DNA of 64,000 nucleotides from Catellatospora citrea (GTDB lineage: Bacteria; Actinomycetota; Actinomycetes; Mycobacteriales; Micromonosporaceae): the NCBI RefSeq assembly GCF_003610235.1, contig NZ_RAPR01000001.1, forward strand, positions 4,836,001 to 4,900,000. The letters run 5' to 3'. Positions 45,381-53,844 of this stretch are shown here, piece after piece. Numbering within the stretch: position 1 is the first letter of the stretch; every line of letters begins with the position of its first letter. The notes under the pieces were generated by a model. The model saw only the letters and a list, made by a program, of their open reading frames with translations, searched no databases and was not told the DNA's origin. Both the position numbers and the translations under genes were made by a program.

Positions 45381-46699
45381 GCGTGACCACCCTTCCCGAG
45401 CTGGATGAGAACCGGCCGCTGGTGCTGCCGGTGGAGGTCGAGCAGACGCTGCCCAACGGGCTGACCGTGCTGGCCATCCGCCGGCCGAGCGTGCCGCTGG
45501 CCGAGGTGCGGCTGCGTGTCCCGTTCGCCAAGGCCGAGCTGGCCGAGGCGGCGGTGCTGGCGCAGACCCTGTTCTCCGGCACGAGCAAGCGCAGCACCGT
45601 CCAGATCGCGGCCGAGTTGCAGACCGTCGGTGGCGGCCTGGGCGCGGGCATCGACCCGGACCGCCTGCAGGTCAGCGGCAACTCGCTGGTGTCCGGGCTG
45701 GACCGGCTGCTGGAGCTGCTGGCCGAGGTGCTCGACGACGCCGTCTACCCGGAGGGCGAGGTCGTCACCGAGGTGGAGCGGCTGGCCGACCGGATCCAGG
45801 TCGCCCAGAGCCAGCCCGCCCACCTGGCCCGTGTCGCGCTGCTCAAGCGCATCTACCCGGGACACCCGTACGCGGTGCAGACCCCGTCGGTGGAGGAGGT
45901 GCGCGCGGTGAGCCCGGAGGCGCTGCGCGCCCTGCACGCCCGGCGGCTGCACCCGGCCGGGGCGACCCTGGTCATCGTCGGCGACCTCGACCCGGAGCAG
46001 GCGGTGCAGACCGCGGCCAAGCGCCTCGGCGGCTGGAACGGCGGCGGCGAGACGGCCGACCTGCCGCCCATTCCGCTACTGGTGCCGGGGCCGCTGCTGC
46101 TGGTGGACCGGCCGGGCGCGGTGCAGTCGTCGCTGCGCTTCGCGCTGCCGGCGGTGGGCCGCACCCACCCCGACCACGCCGCGCTCCAGCTCGCGAACAT
46201 GATCTTCGGTGGCTACTTCTCCTCCCGCTGGGTGGAGAACATCCGCGAGGACAAGGGCTACACCTACGGCCCGCACTCGGTGATCGAGCACTCGGTGGCC
46301 GGTTCCACGCTGACCGTCTCCGCCGAGGTGGCCACCGAGGTCACCGCCCCGGCCCTGGTCGAGACGCTGTACGAGCTGGGCCGCATCGCGGCGCTGCCGG
46401 TCCGCGAGGACGAGCTGGAGCAGGCGCGGCAGTACGCGCTGGGCACGCTGCAGCTGGGCATGTCGACGCAGTCCGGGCTGGCCGGGCTGGCCAGCACGTA
46501 CGCCGGGTTCGGGCTGCGGCTGGACTTCCTGGCCGAGCACTCGGCCCGGCTGGCCGCGGCCACCCTGGAAGACGTGCACCGGGTCGCGGCGACGTACCTC
46601 GCGCCCGCGGTGGCGGCCCCGGTGATCCTCGGCGACGCCGAGAAGATCCAGGCCGCGGTCTCGGCGATCGTGCCGGTGACGGTCGAGTCGAAGTCGTGA
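45377..46699 (+). CDS. M16-family protein, non-catalytic partner subunit
   Basis: 440 residues from the ATG at 45377. It has the M16 fold (two repeated domains, PNGLTVLAIRRPSVPLAEVRL..., then LRFALPAVGRTHPDHAALQLANMIFGG) but the HxxEH position reads AEAAVLAQTLF, so no zinc is expected. It does keep the substrate-binding arginine and tyrosine of partner subunits in SSRWVENIREDKGYTYGPHS. With the 44005 product it should form an active heterodimer. It joins nudC through a third bridging ORF (46696-46740). Confidence 0.9.
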   Translation: MSVTTLPELDENRPLVLPVEVEQTLPNGLTVLAIRRPSVPLAEVRLRVPFAKAELAEAAVLAQTLFSGTSKRSTVQIAAELQTVGGGLGAGIDPDRLQVSGNSLVSGLDRLLELLAEVLDDAVYPEGEVVTEVERLADRIQVAQSQPAHLARVALLKRIYPGHPYAVQTPSVEEVRAVSPEALRALHARRLHPAGATLVIVGDLDPEQAVQTAAKRLGGWNGGGETADLPPIPLLVPGPLLLVDRPGAVQSSLRFALPAVGRTHPDHAALQLANMIFGGYFSSRWVENIREDKGYTYGPHSVIEHSVAGSTLTVSAEVATEVTAPALVETLYELGRIAALPVREDELEQARQYALGTLQLGMSTQSGLAGLASTYAGFGLRLDFLAEHSARLAAATLEDVHRVAATYLAPAVAAPVILGDAEKIQAAVSAIVPVTVESKS

Positions 46700-46740
46700 G
46701 CGGGCTTCGCGGAGCGAAAACGAGCGAGTTGCACAGATGA
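46696..46740 (+). CDS. bridging mini-ORF between M16 partner gene and nudC
   Basis: 14-residue ORF, (GTG)SGLRGAKTSELHR, overlapping the upstream stop (GTGA) and the nudC start (ATGA). It is shorter and less similar than the other two bridges but has the same double overlap and GAGCG content. Confidence 0.35.
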   Translation: MSGLRGAKTSELHR

Positions 46741-47639
46741 GTGAGACGCCTGCGGCCCGGTCGGATCTCGACCGGGCCGCGTTCCGGCGCGCCGACCCGC
46801 AGTGGCTGGCCGACGCGTGGTCCCGCGGCCGGGTGGTCGTGATCGGAGACGACGGGCGCGCGCTGATCCGCGACGACCGGCTGGTGCTGTTCGGTTCGGA
46901 CCAGGTCGGCGCCGCCGGCCCGGCCGGGGAGCCGCTGTTCCTCGGCGTCGACGCGGGTGGCACGGCCTACTTCGCGGTGAACCGCGAGCTGCCCGAGGTG
47001 CCCGGCGCCGAGCCGAAGCACCTGTGGGAGGTCGGTGCGGACCTGCCGCCGCGCGAGACGGCGCTGCTGACCCAGGCGCTGGCGCTGGTGCGCTGGCACC
47101 GCGACCACCTCTACGCCCCGCGCAGCGGCAAGCCGACCACGGTGGAGCAGGGCGGCTGGGTGCGCCGGGACGCCGACGGGGAGCTGCACTTCCCGCGCAC
47201 CGATCCGGCCGTGATCATGGCGGTGCACGACGGGGCGGCCGGTCCGCAGGGCCGCATCCTGCTCGGCGCGAACGTGGTGTGGGCCGGGGCCGCCAAGCGC
47301 CGCTACTCGGTGCTGGCCGGCTTCGTCGAGGCGGGGGAGACCGCCGAGGACGCGGTCGCCCGCGAGGTGTACGAGGAGGCGGGGGTGCGGGTGTCCGACA
47401 TCCGCTACCACGGCAGCCAGGCCTTCCCGTACCCCCGGTCGCTGATGCTGGGCTTCCTCGCGATCGCCGACCCGGCGGCCGCGCCGCTGCGCACCGACCC
47501 GGACGAGCTGCTCGACGCGCAGTGGTTCACGCGCGAGCGGATCGCCCGGGTGCTGGACGGGTCAGACGACTCCTTCACGCTCCCGAACCGGTCCTCCATC
47601 GCCCACCAGCTCGTGCTGCGCTGGCTCCGGGAGGGCTGA
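46737..47639 (+). CDS. nudC: NADH pyrophosphatase-like Nudix hydrolase without zinc-ribbon cysteines
   Basis: 300 residues. Nudix box GFVEAGETAEDAVAREVYEEAG at residues 195-216 is intact, and SQAFPYPRSLMLGF is the NudC signature (normally SQPWPFPxS). FPRTDPAVIM precedes the Nudix domain as usual. However, the zinc ribbon that should read CxxC...CxxC between residues 124 and 152 reads YAPRSGKPT...WVRRDADGELHF; the whole protein contains no cysteine. NudC cleaves NAD(H) to NMN and AMP and can remove NAD caps from RNA. The fold may be stabilised without metal here. Its last 78 bases overlap the 3' end of the convergent MFS gene. Confidence 0.88.
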   Translation: MSETPAARSDLDRAAFRRADPQWLADAWSRGRVVVIGDDGRALIRDDRLVLFGSDQVGAAGPAGEPLFLGVDAGGTAYFAVNRELPEVPGAEPKHLWEVGADLPPRETALLTQALALVRWHRDHLYAPRSGKPTTVEQGGWVRRDADGELHFPRTDPAVIMAVHDGAAGPQGRILLGANVVWAGAAKRRYSVLAGFVEAGETAEDAVAREVYEEAGVRVSDIRYHGSQAFPYPRSLMLGFLAIADPAAAPLRTDPDELLDAQWFTRERIARVLDGSDDSFTLPNRSSIAHQLVLRWLREG

Positions 47640-48818
47640 GGGCGGCGTCAGCCCGCGCGCGACCCACAGGTAGAGCGCCGACACCGCCATCACGACGCTC
47701 ATGGCGACCAGCAGCAGCCGGAAGTCGACCAGCTCGATGAGCACCGCGCCGAAGCCGATCGCGAGCGTCTGCGGTGCGCTGATCAGCGCGTCCATCGCCG
47801 CTGAGACCCGGCCCATCAGGGCGGCGGGGGTGGTGCGCTGCATCAGCGTCATCAGACCGACGAGCAGGTAGGGCAGGCCGAACCCGGAGATCAGGCAGGT
47901 GGCGAAGGCCAGCCACAGGTTCGGGGTCAGGCTGGTGAGCAGCAGCGGCAGGAACAGCGCGATGCCGATGGCGTTGGCGGACAGCTCGCCGACCCGGCGG
48001 ATCAGCCAGGCCGAGGTCAGGCCGCCGAGCAGGCCGCCGACGCCCTGGACGCTGATCAGCACGCCGATGAACGCCGGCGGCCGGTGCAGGCCCTGGTCGA
48101 CGAAGGCGAAGAAGACGGTCTCGCTGAAGCCGAAGACGAGGATCGAGATCACGTTGCCGATCAGGGCGCGGCGCAGCGGCACGCTGCCGGTCAGATGGCG
48201 TACGCCCGCGCCGACCTCGGCCACCCAGTGCTGCTCGGTGCGCTCGGGCTTGTTCTCGGCCACCCGCAGCACGGTGATGACACCGGCCGCGATGAGGAAA
48301 CCCGCCATGCCGAGCGCGGCCAGGCCCCAGCCCTTGGTGGCGGCGTAGAGCGCGGCCCCCAGCAGCGGCCCCACCAGGCGCAGGCCCTGCCGCACCGTCT
48401 GCAGTGCACCGTTGGCCTCGGCCAGCAGGTCCGGCGGGATGACCTCCTTGATCAGGCCGTTGAGCGAGCCGCTGACCAGGATGTAGGAGACGCCGTAGCC
48501 GACCGCGACGGCGAACAGGATCCACAGGTCCTCGCGGCCGTCGACGGCCAGCAGCGGGGTCAGCATCACCGCCGAGCCGACCAGGGACGCGATCAGGAAC
48601 GGGCGGCGACGGAACCGGTCCACCACGACACCGAGCAGCGGCGCGAACATGACCGGCAGGACCACGCACAGGATCGCGGTGCCCGCCATGCCGTCGGAGC
48701 CGGTGAGGTCCTTGGCCCAGATGGCCAGCGCGAGCACCAGCATCGACTCGGCGGTCATGCTGAAGAACAGGCCCGCGAAGAGCAGGCGGAAGTCGGGTCG
48801 GCGCAGTACGGCGCGCAT
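47562..48818 (-). CDS. MFS transporter (drug-exporter-like)
   Basis: 418 residues, ATG at 48818 followed upstream by an ArsR-type regulator on the same strand. Twelve membrane helices are apparent, with the MFS loop GVVVDRFRRRPFL after helix 2 and PTTPAALMGRVSA-like (RTTPAALMGRVSAAMD) after helix 10, as in MdfA/NarK-independent macrolide-type exporters. The final 30 residues are hydrophilic and lie antisense to the end of nudC. The pairing with a repressor suggests inducible export of a small toxic compound. Substrate unknown. Confidence 0.87.
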   Translation of the reverse strand: MRAVLRRPDFRLLFAGLFFSMTAESMLVLALAIWAKDLTGSDGMAGTAILCVVLPVMFAPLLGVVVDRFRRRPFLIASLVGSAVMLTPLLAVDGREDLWILFAVAVGYGVSYILVSGSLNGLIKEVIPPDLLAEANGALQTVRQGLRLVGPLLGAALYAATKGWGLAALGMAGFLIAAGVITVLRVAENKPERTEQHWVAEVGAGVRHLTGSVPLRRALIGNVISILVFGFSETVFFAFVDQGLHRPPAFIGVLISVQGVGGLLGGLTSAWLIRRVGELSANAIGIALFLPLLLTSLTPNLWLAFATCLISGFGLPYLLVGLMTLMQRTTPAALMGRVSAAMDALISAPQTLAIGFGAVLIELVDFRLLLVAMSVVMAVSALYLWVARGLTPPSALPEPAQHELVGDGGPVREREGVV

Positions 48819-48848
48819 GAGGAGTCCCTCCGGGGGTGGTGGTGGGGG

Positions 48849-49403
48849 TCAGCTGGGGTTGGGGTTGGCCCAGGCGACCATGCGGACCGGGCGGGAGCCC
48901 TCGGGCCGGGAGGCCGGGTCCGTGATGCGCTGGTTGTGCTTGGTCAGCACCGCGACCAGTTCGTCCTCCAGCGCCTTCAGCTCGTCGGCGGTCAGCCAGG
49001 TGACGTTCTGGACGGTGAAGGCGGCGTGCCGCCACGAGGTGTCGTCGCTCTGCCGCTGCTCGTCCCACTGGTCGCGCAGCGCCAATTCCTGGGCCAGCAA
49101 CGTCGCGTTCAGCTCGCTGCCCGCCTGCATCAGCTCCGGCGGCTCGTCCGGCCCGCCCCACCGGTTGCCCATCGGCACCCAGCGCCACGGCCGGTTGCGG
49201 CCCACGCCGCCCTCGGCCTCCTCGATGAACCCGAACTTCGCCAGCTGCCGCAGGTGCCACGAGCAGTTCGCCGCCGACTCCCCGACCCGCTCGGCCAGCT
49301 GCGTGGCGGTGGCCGGCCCGTGCAACCCCAGCTCATTGATCAGCCGCAACCGCAAGGGGTGCGCCATCGCCCGCAACATCCGCGGGTCGGTGATGTCCCG
49401 CAT
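48849..49403 (-). CDS. ArsR-type winged-helix regulator of the MFS gene
   Basis: 184 residues from the ATG at 49403 (GGAGAG eight bases upstream; a longer frame upstream is open but unlikely). Winged helix near residues 5-75: RMLRAMAHPLRLRLINELGLHGPATATQLAERVGESAANCSWHLRQLAKFGF, the ArsR/HTH_20 pattern. The C-terminal half (ELNATLLAQELALRDQWDEQ...) is of the actinobacterial type that senses unknown ligands. It ends 30 bases before the MFS start, so the two form an operon. A CTTTCGAAAG palindrome just upstream is the likely autoregulatory operator. Confidence 0.85.
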   Translation of the reverse strand: MRDITDPRMLRAMAHPLRLRLINELGLHGPATATQLAERVGESAANCSWHLRQLAKFGFIEEAEGGVGRNRPWRWVPMGNRWGGPDEPPELMQAGSELNATLLAQELALRDQWDEQRQSDDTSWRHAAFTVQNVTWLTADELKALEDELVAVLTKHNQRITDPASRPEGSRPVRMVAWANPNPS

Positions 49404-49433
49404 CGGCAATCTCTCCGTCACATCAAAAGCATC

Positions 49434-49453
49434 CTTTCGAAAGACCCCTTTCG
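49434..49453. promoter_or_regulatory. candidate operator for the ArsR-type regulator
   Basis: Palindrome CTTTCGAAAG (49434-49443) followed by a half site CTTTCG, about 30 bases upstream of the regulator start. I recall similar TTTCGAAAG sites before ArsR/MFS pairs in actinomycetes; not verified. Confidence 0.45.
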
Positions 49454-49470
49454 TCAACCCTCTTCCCGCG

Positions 49471-49529
49471 TTGATCATGAACCTATGGACAGGTTCGGCG
49501 GCGTGTCGTGGCCACAACTTCATGATCAA
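49471..49529. repeat. perfect inverted repeat TTGATCATGAA / TTCATGATCAA
   Basis: 11-bp arms at 49471-49481 and 49519-49529, 37 bases apart, between the divergent regulator genes at 49403 and 49633. I recall GATCATGAA-type repeats as common in actinomycete intergenic regions; function unknown. Confidence 0.55.
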
Positions 49530-49632
49530 TGTGGGGCGAGGGGGTGATCCGCCAAGGTGAAGGGTGTGTCGGTGCGGGGGTGGGGGCGGGCGGGCGGCTT
49601 AGCCTGAGGGCTGGTCACCGACGGAGGTCCCC

Positions 49633-50568
49633 TTGCCGCGAGGATCCAGCCCGATCGTCCGCCGCCAGCGCCTCGGCGTGGAGCTGCGCCGCCTGCGTGA
49701 GACCGCCGGTCTCACCGGCGAGCAGGTCGTCGACCAGGTGGGCTGGGCGGCCAAGTCGAAACTGTCGCGGTTGGAGAACGGGCGCAGCCGCCCGGACCTC
49801 GCCGACGTGCTGGACCTGCTCGACCTCTACCAGGTGTGCGGGCGGGACCGGGACCAGCTGGTGGCGATCGCGCGGGACGCCGGCAACACGCGTGGCTGGC
49901 TGCGGGCCTATCCGGTGATGACACAGCGGCAGCGCGGTTACGCCGAGCTGGAGGCGGGCAGCGCCCGCATCAGGGAGTACGGCCTGGCGATGATCCCCGG
50001 TCTGCTGCAGACACCGGAGTATGCGCGGGCGCGCATCCTGTCCTCGCGCCCGCTGTCCGGATCGGCGTCGTCGGCCGACCCGGTGCCGGCGCAGCGGGTG
50101 AACCCGCAGGTGGGGCCGGTGGCCGAACTGCCCGCGCCGCAGGAGCCGGACACCGAGGTGGCGGCCCGGCTGGCCCGCCAGACGATCCTGACCCGGACCC
50201 CGGACGCGCCGAGCTACGAGGCGATCCTCGACGAGCAGGCACTACTGGGCCGCGGCGCGCCGGACGACGTGCGGGACGGGCAGCTGGCCCATCTCGCGAC
50301 GCTCGCGCAGTTACCGAACGTGACGATCAGAGTACTGCCGCGCGCGGCGACGGTCGGCCAGCACTTCATACCGCATACGGGATTCTCTATCTATCACTTT
50401 CCCGACCCGGATGACCCGGAGACGGTGGCCGTGGAGACACTCGCCCGTGAGCTGGTGCTCACCGACCGCAACAGCGTCGAGCGATACGCGCGCGTCTTCG
50501 GCTGGCTCGGTGAGGCCGCGTTGGACCCGGCGCGGTCCCGGGCGTGGATAAGCGCCCGGATCAGCTGA
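49633..50568 (+). CDS. XRE-family regulator with DUF5753 domain
   Basis: 311 residues, TTG start with GGAGG upstream. The N-terminal helix-turn-helix is clear (RLGVELRRLRETAGLTGEQVVDQVGWAAKSKLSRLENGRSRP), followed by the DUF5753 domain (ARIREYGLAMIPGLLQTPEYARARI..., GQLAHLATLAQLPNVTIRVLP). Such regulators are abundant in antibiotic-producing actinomycetes and usually sit next to a small DUF397 gene; here the next gene is small but does not look like DUF397. Target genes unknown. Confidence 0.9.
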   Translation: MPRGSSPIVRRQRLGVELRRLRETAGLTGEQVVDQVGWAAKSKLSRLENGRSRPDLADVLDLLDLYQVCGRDRDQLVAIARDAGNTRGWLRAYPVMTQRQRGYAELEAGSARIREYGLAMIPGLLQTPEYARARILSSRPLSGSASSADPVPAQRVNPQVGPVAELPAPQEPDTEVAARLARQTILTRTPDAPSYEAILDEQALLGRGAPDDVRDGQLAHLATLAQLPNVTIRVLPRAATVGQHFIPHTGFSIYHFPDPDDPETVAVETLARELVLTDRNSVERYARVFGWLGEAALDPARSRAWISARIS

Positions 50569-50745
50569 TCTCCCCGGCGGAAAATTACGCTCCGTCACCC
50601 GTTCGGGCGGTGCTGCTCGACGATCGTCGCGTCTTGCTTGATTCCCACTGGGGAAATGCACAAGCATGACATCAGCCGAATGTGGAATTTCCACCCATGG
50701 ACTCCACAGTCGACCTCCGCCCGGCAGGCAGTGACGGAGCAGCGC

Positions 50746-50994
50746 ATGCGGTACCTGATCGTTCGCACCGAGGTTCGACCCTTCGCGCCCGAGGATGTGG
50801 TCGCGTCGTTCCTCGACGAGCAGCCGCTGCGCGACGAGACCGCCACCCCCGAGCAGCGTCGCCAAGTGGCGGAGGCGGACAGCCTCGACGCCGCACTCCA
50901 GCTCGCCCGCGCCCTGGCCTCGGTCGGCGCGGTGCGCTCCGGCCGCCAGCGCGTGAAGGTGGTCCGCCTCGACGCCCCCCGCTGGCCGAGCTGA
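50746..50994 (+). CDS. small hypothetical protein downstream of the XRE regulator
   Basis: 82 residues from ATG 50746 (GGAG six bases upstream); ATG 50656 would add 30 residues without a ribosome site. Sequence MRYLIVRTEVRPFAPEDVV is a likely beta-alpha start and the centre is an acidic helix (EQRRQVAEADSLDAALQLARALA), with a basic C-terminus. No family recognised. 177 bases separate it from the regulator, so it may have its own promoter. Confidence 0.55.
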   Translation: MRYLIVRTEVRPFAPEDVVASFLDEQPLRDETATPEQRRQVAEADSLDAALQLARALASVGAVRSGRQRVKVVRLDAPRWPS

Positions 50995-51020
50995 CCCGCG
51001 TGGCCGGTGTGGCACGCGAA

Positions 51021-51082
51021 GATCGCCGTTTGGGGTAGCAAAGCGGGGCCTGGCCTCACTAAACGACCCGAAACAGCGATCA
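51021..51082. repeat. intergenic palindromic element, copy C (GTTTCGTGTC family)
   Basis: Left arm GATCGCCGTTTGGGGTAG and right arm ACGACCCGAAACAGCGATC pair with a few mismatches around GGGGCCTGGCC. It lies between the convergent small gene (ends 50994) and mrx1 (ends 51132), and resembles copies at 8431 and 30008. Confidence 0.6.
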
Positions 51083-51131
51083 TGAACCGCGCGGCGCGGC
51101 GCGCGGCGGCCCGGTGGGGCGGGGAGTCCCG

Positions 51132-51392
51132 TCAGGCGGGGTCGGCGGCGGTTTCGGCGAGGGCGGCGAGGTGGGCCTTGACCTGGACGATGCTGGGGTT
51201 GGTCAGGGCGCTGCCGTCGGCGAAGCGCAGCGTCGGCACGGTCTGGTTGCCGCCGTTCACGCTCATGACGAAGTCCGCCGCGTTGGGGTCCTGCTCGATG
51301 TCGATCACCGTGTAGGTGATGCCCTCACGGTCGAGCTGGCTGCGCAGCCGGTGGCAGTAACCACACCACGTGGTCGAGTACATGGTCAGCAT
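51132..51392 (-). CDS. mrx1: mycoredoxin-1
   Basis: 86 residues from the ATG at 51392 (GAGGA upstream). Active-site WCGYC followed by HRLRSQLDREGI, and the conserved FVMSVNGGNQTVPTLRFADGSALTNPS are characteristic of actinobacterial Mrx1. It reduces protein-mycothiol mixed disulphides, linking it to the mshB product (10958). Divergent from uvrD2, as in mycobacteria (Rv3198A/Rv3198c). Confidence 0.93.
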   Translation of the reverse strand: MLTMYSTTWCGYCHRLRSQLDREGITYTVIDIEQDPNAADFVMSVNGGNQTVPTLRFADGSALTNPSIVQVKAHLAALAETAADPA

Positions 51393-51475
51393 GGCGATCC
51401 TCGGGTCGGGGGAGCGGGGGCTCCCGGGGACTCTAGCGGTGGCAACATCAACGACACCTGGGATGATTCCCTGTT

Positions 51476-53716
51476 GTGACCCGAGACGCTGGCCCCGACA
51501 CGGCCCGACCGCTGGTGGGGAGTCCTCGGCGGTCCGCCGTTCAGGCGGGGCACCGGGACGAGCCACTGGCGGAGGTGCTCAGCGGCCTGGACGAGGAGCA
51601 GGCGGCCGCGGTCACGGCCCCGCCCGGGCCGGTGTGCATCCTGGCCGGCGCGGGCACCGGCAAGACCCGGGCGATCACCCACCGCATCGCGCACCGCGTG
51701 GTCACCGGGCAGGTCCAGCCCAAGCACGTGCTCGCGGTCACCTTCACCGCGCGCGCCGCGGCGCAGCTGCGCGAGCGGCTCGCCGGGCTCGACGCGCACG
51801 GCGTGCAGGCCCGCACCTTCCACGCCGCCGCCCTGCGCCAGCTGCGCTTCTTCGCGCCGCGCCTGCTGCGCGGCCGGGAGATGCCGGAGCTGGTCGAGAG
51901 CAAGGCGCGGCTGATCGTGCTCGCCGCGGCACGGGCCGGGGTGCGGGCCGACCGCACCGGCGCGCGCGACCTCGCCGCCGAGATCGAGTGGTCGAAGTCG
52001 TCCCTGGTGGAGCCCGGCGAGTACGTGGTGGCCGCGGCCAAGGCCGGCCGGGAGACCCCGCTGGACGCGGCCCAGGTGGCCGCCGTCTACACGGCGTACG
52101 AGCACGTCAAACGCCAGCAGGGCGTGATCGACTTCGAGGACCTGCTGCGTGCCATGTGCTGGGGCATCGAGGAGCACTCCGACGTCGCCGAGCAGGTCCG
52201 CGCGCAGTACCGGCACTTCGTCGTCGACGAGTACCAGGACGTGAACCCGCTCCAGCAGCGGCTGCTGGAGGCGTGGCTGGGCAACCGCACAGACCTGACC
52301 GTGGTCGGCGACGCGGCGCAGACCATCTACTCGTTCACCGGCGCGACCTCCTCCTACCTGGTGGACTTCGCGCGCAACCACCGCAACGCGACCGTGGTCC
52401 GGCTGGTCCGCGACTACCGGTCCACCCCGCAGGTGGTGGGCCTGGCCAACGCGGTGATCCGGCAGGCCAGGGGGAGCGAGGCGCGGCTGCGGCTGGACCT
52501 GGTCGGCCAGCGCCCGGCCGGGCCGGAGCCGGACGCGCGGGTCTTCGCCGACGAGCACAACGAGGCGGTCGCGGTGGCCCGCCGCTGCGCCGACCTGATC
52601 GCGGCGGGCACCCCGGCGGCGGAGATCGCGGTGCTGTTCCGCGCCAACGCCCAGTCGGAGACGTACGAGGAGGCGCTGGCCGACGCCGGGGTGCCGTACG
52701 TGCTGCGCGGTGGGGAGCGCTTCTTCGAACGGGCCGAGATCCGCCAGGCGATGGTGGCGCTGCGCTCGGCCTCCCGTGCCGACGGCGGCGACGACCTGGT
52801 CGCCACGGTCAGCGCGGTGCTGGTCGGGCTGGGCTGGCAGCCCGAGCGCCCGCCGTCGGGCGGGGCCGCCCGGGAACGCTGGGAGGCCCTGGCCGCGCTG
52901 GTCCGCCTGGCCGCCGAGTTCCGCCCCGGGCCGGGCGCCGAGGAAGGGCTCGCCGGGTTCACCGCCGAGCTGGGCCGGCGCGCCCACGCGCAGCACGCCC
53001 CGACCGTGGCCGGGGTGACGCTGGCCAGCCTGCACTCCGCGAAGGGCCTGGAGTGGGACGCGGTGTTCCTGGTCGGGCTCGTCGAGGGCACCATGCCCAC
53101 CGCGTACGCCCGCAGCGCCGAGGCGCTGGAGGAGGAGCGGCGGCTGCTGTACGTCGGCATCACCCGGGCGCGGCGGCTGCTGTGGCTCAGCTACGGCGAG
53201 GCGCGCTCGTCCGGTGGACGGGCCCGGCGTCCGTGCCGGTTCCTGCAGGGCGTGCCCGGGTTGGCGCCGTTCGGCGGGCAGACCGCCGCCCCCCGGGCGG
53301 AGCGGCCCGCGCCGGGCGCGCCGCGGGTGCCGCGCAAGACCGTGATCGTGAGCTGCCGGGTGTGCGGGGCGACCCTGCTCGCCGGGCCGGAACGCAAGCT
53401 GGGCCGGTGCGCGGGCTGCCCTTCCTCGCTGGACGAGGAGCTTTTCGAGCGGCTGGGCGACTGGCGGGCCCGGGTCGCCGCGGCGGCGAAGATCCCCGCG
53501 TACGTCGTCTTCACCGACGCGACCCTGACCGCACTCGCCGAGCGTCAGCCATCCGACAGAGCGGGCCTGGTGGAGATCGCCGGCATCGGCCCGCGCAAAC
53601 TCGAGCTGTATGGCGAGGCCGTTCTCGCCCTGTTGAAGGGCGCTTCGGTGGCGGATTTGCTGCCTGAACAACCGACTTCAGAAGATCTTCAAAAAGATTT
53701 GGCAACAGAGCCGTAA
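51476..53716 (+). CDS. uvrD2: UvrD2-type DNA helicase with tetracysteine and HRDC domains
   Basis: 746 residues, GTG at 51476. Walker A GAGTGKT (58-64), DEYQDVNPLQQRLL, GDAAQTIYSFTGA, SLHSAKGLEWDAV and YVGITRARRLLWLS give a full SF1A motor. The C-terminal part has the CRVCGATLLAG...GRCAGCPSS tetracysteine (about 627-650) and an HRDC domain (YVVFTDATLTALAERQ...GIGPRKLELYGEAVL), the arrangement of mycobacterial UvrD2. The gene ends directly at the whiB7 promoter region. Confidence 0.93.
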   Translation: MTRDAGPDTARPLVGSPRRSAVQAGHRDEPLAEVLSGLDEEQAAAVTAPPGPVCILAGAGTGKTRAITHRIAHRVVTGQVQPKHVLAVTFTARAAAQLRERLAGLDAHGVQARTFHAAALRQLRFFAPRLLRGREMPELVESKARLIVLAAARAGVRADRTGARDLAAEIEWSKSSLVEPGEYVVAAAKAGRETPLDAAQVAAVYTAYEHVKRQQGVIDFEDLLRAMCWGIEEHSDVAEQVRAQYRHFVVDEYQDVNPLQQRLLEAWLGNRTDLTVVGDAAQTIYSFTGATSSYLVDFARNHRNATVVRLVRDYRSTPQVVGLANAVIRQARGSEARLRLDLVGQRPAGPEPDARVFADEHNEAVAVARRCADLIAAGTPAAEIAVLFRANAQSETYEEALADAGVPYVLRGGERFFERAEIRQAMVALRSASRADGGDDLVATVSAVLVGLGWQPERPPSGGAARERWEALAALVRLAAEFRPGPGAEEGLAGFTAELGRRAHAQHAPTVAGVTLASLHSAKGLEWDAVFLVGLVEGTMPTAYARSAEALEEERRLLYVGITRARRLLWLSYGEARSSGGRARRPCRFLQGVPGLAPFGGQTAAPRAERPAPGAPRVPRKTVIVSCRVCGATLLAGPERKLGRCAGCPSSLDEELFERLGDWRARVAAAAKIPAYVVFTDATLTALAERQPSDRAGLVEIAGIGPRKLELYGEAVLALLKGASVADLLPEQPTSEDLQKDLATEP

Positions 53717-53752
53717 AACCGTTTGCGCCCTCCCGCTCGGGAGGCATAACCT
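53715..53752 (+). promoter_or_regulatory. candidate WhiB7-activated promoter of the whiB7 leader
   Basis: AAAA at 53715-53718, four bases before TTGCGC (-35, 53723-53728) and TAACCT (-10, 53747-53752) with an 18-base spacer. An A/T run just upstream of the -35 is the known hallmark of WhiB7-dependent promoters, which fits autoregulation. It overlaps the uvrD2 stop. Confidence 0.55.
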
Positions 53753-53844
53753 TCGGTCACACCTTCAAGAGCACACATCCGTGCTGCTCCTGGCTGGTGA
53801 TTCACGTTCTGCACCGACGAGGGCAAGTAGAGGAGGCGAGTCCC

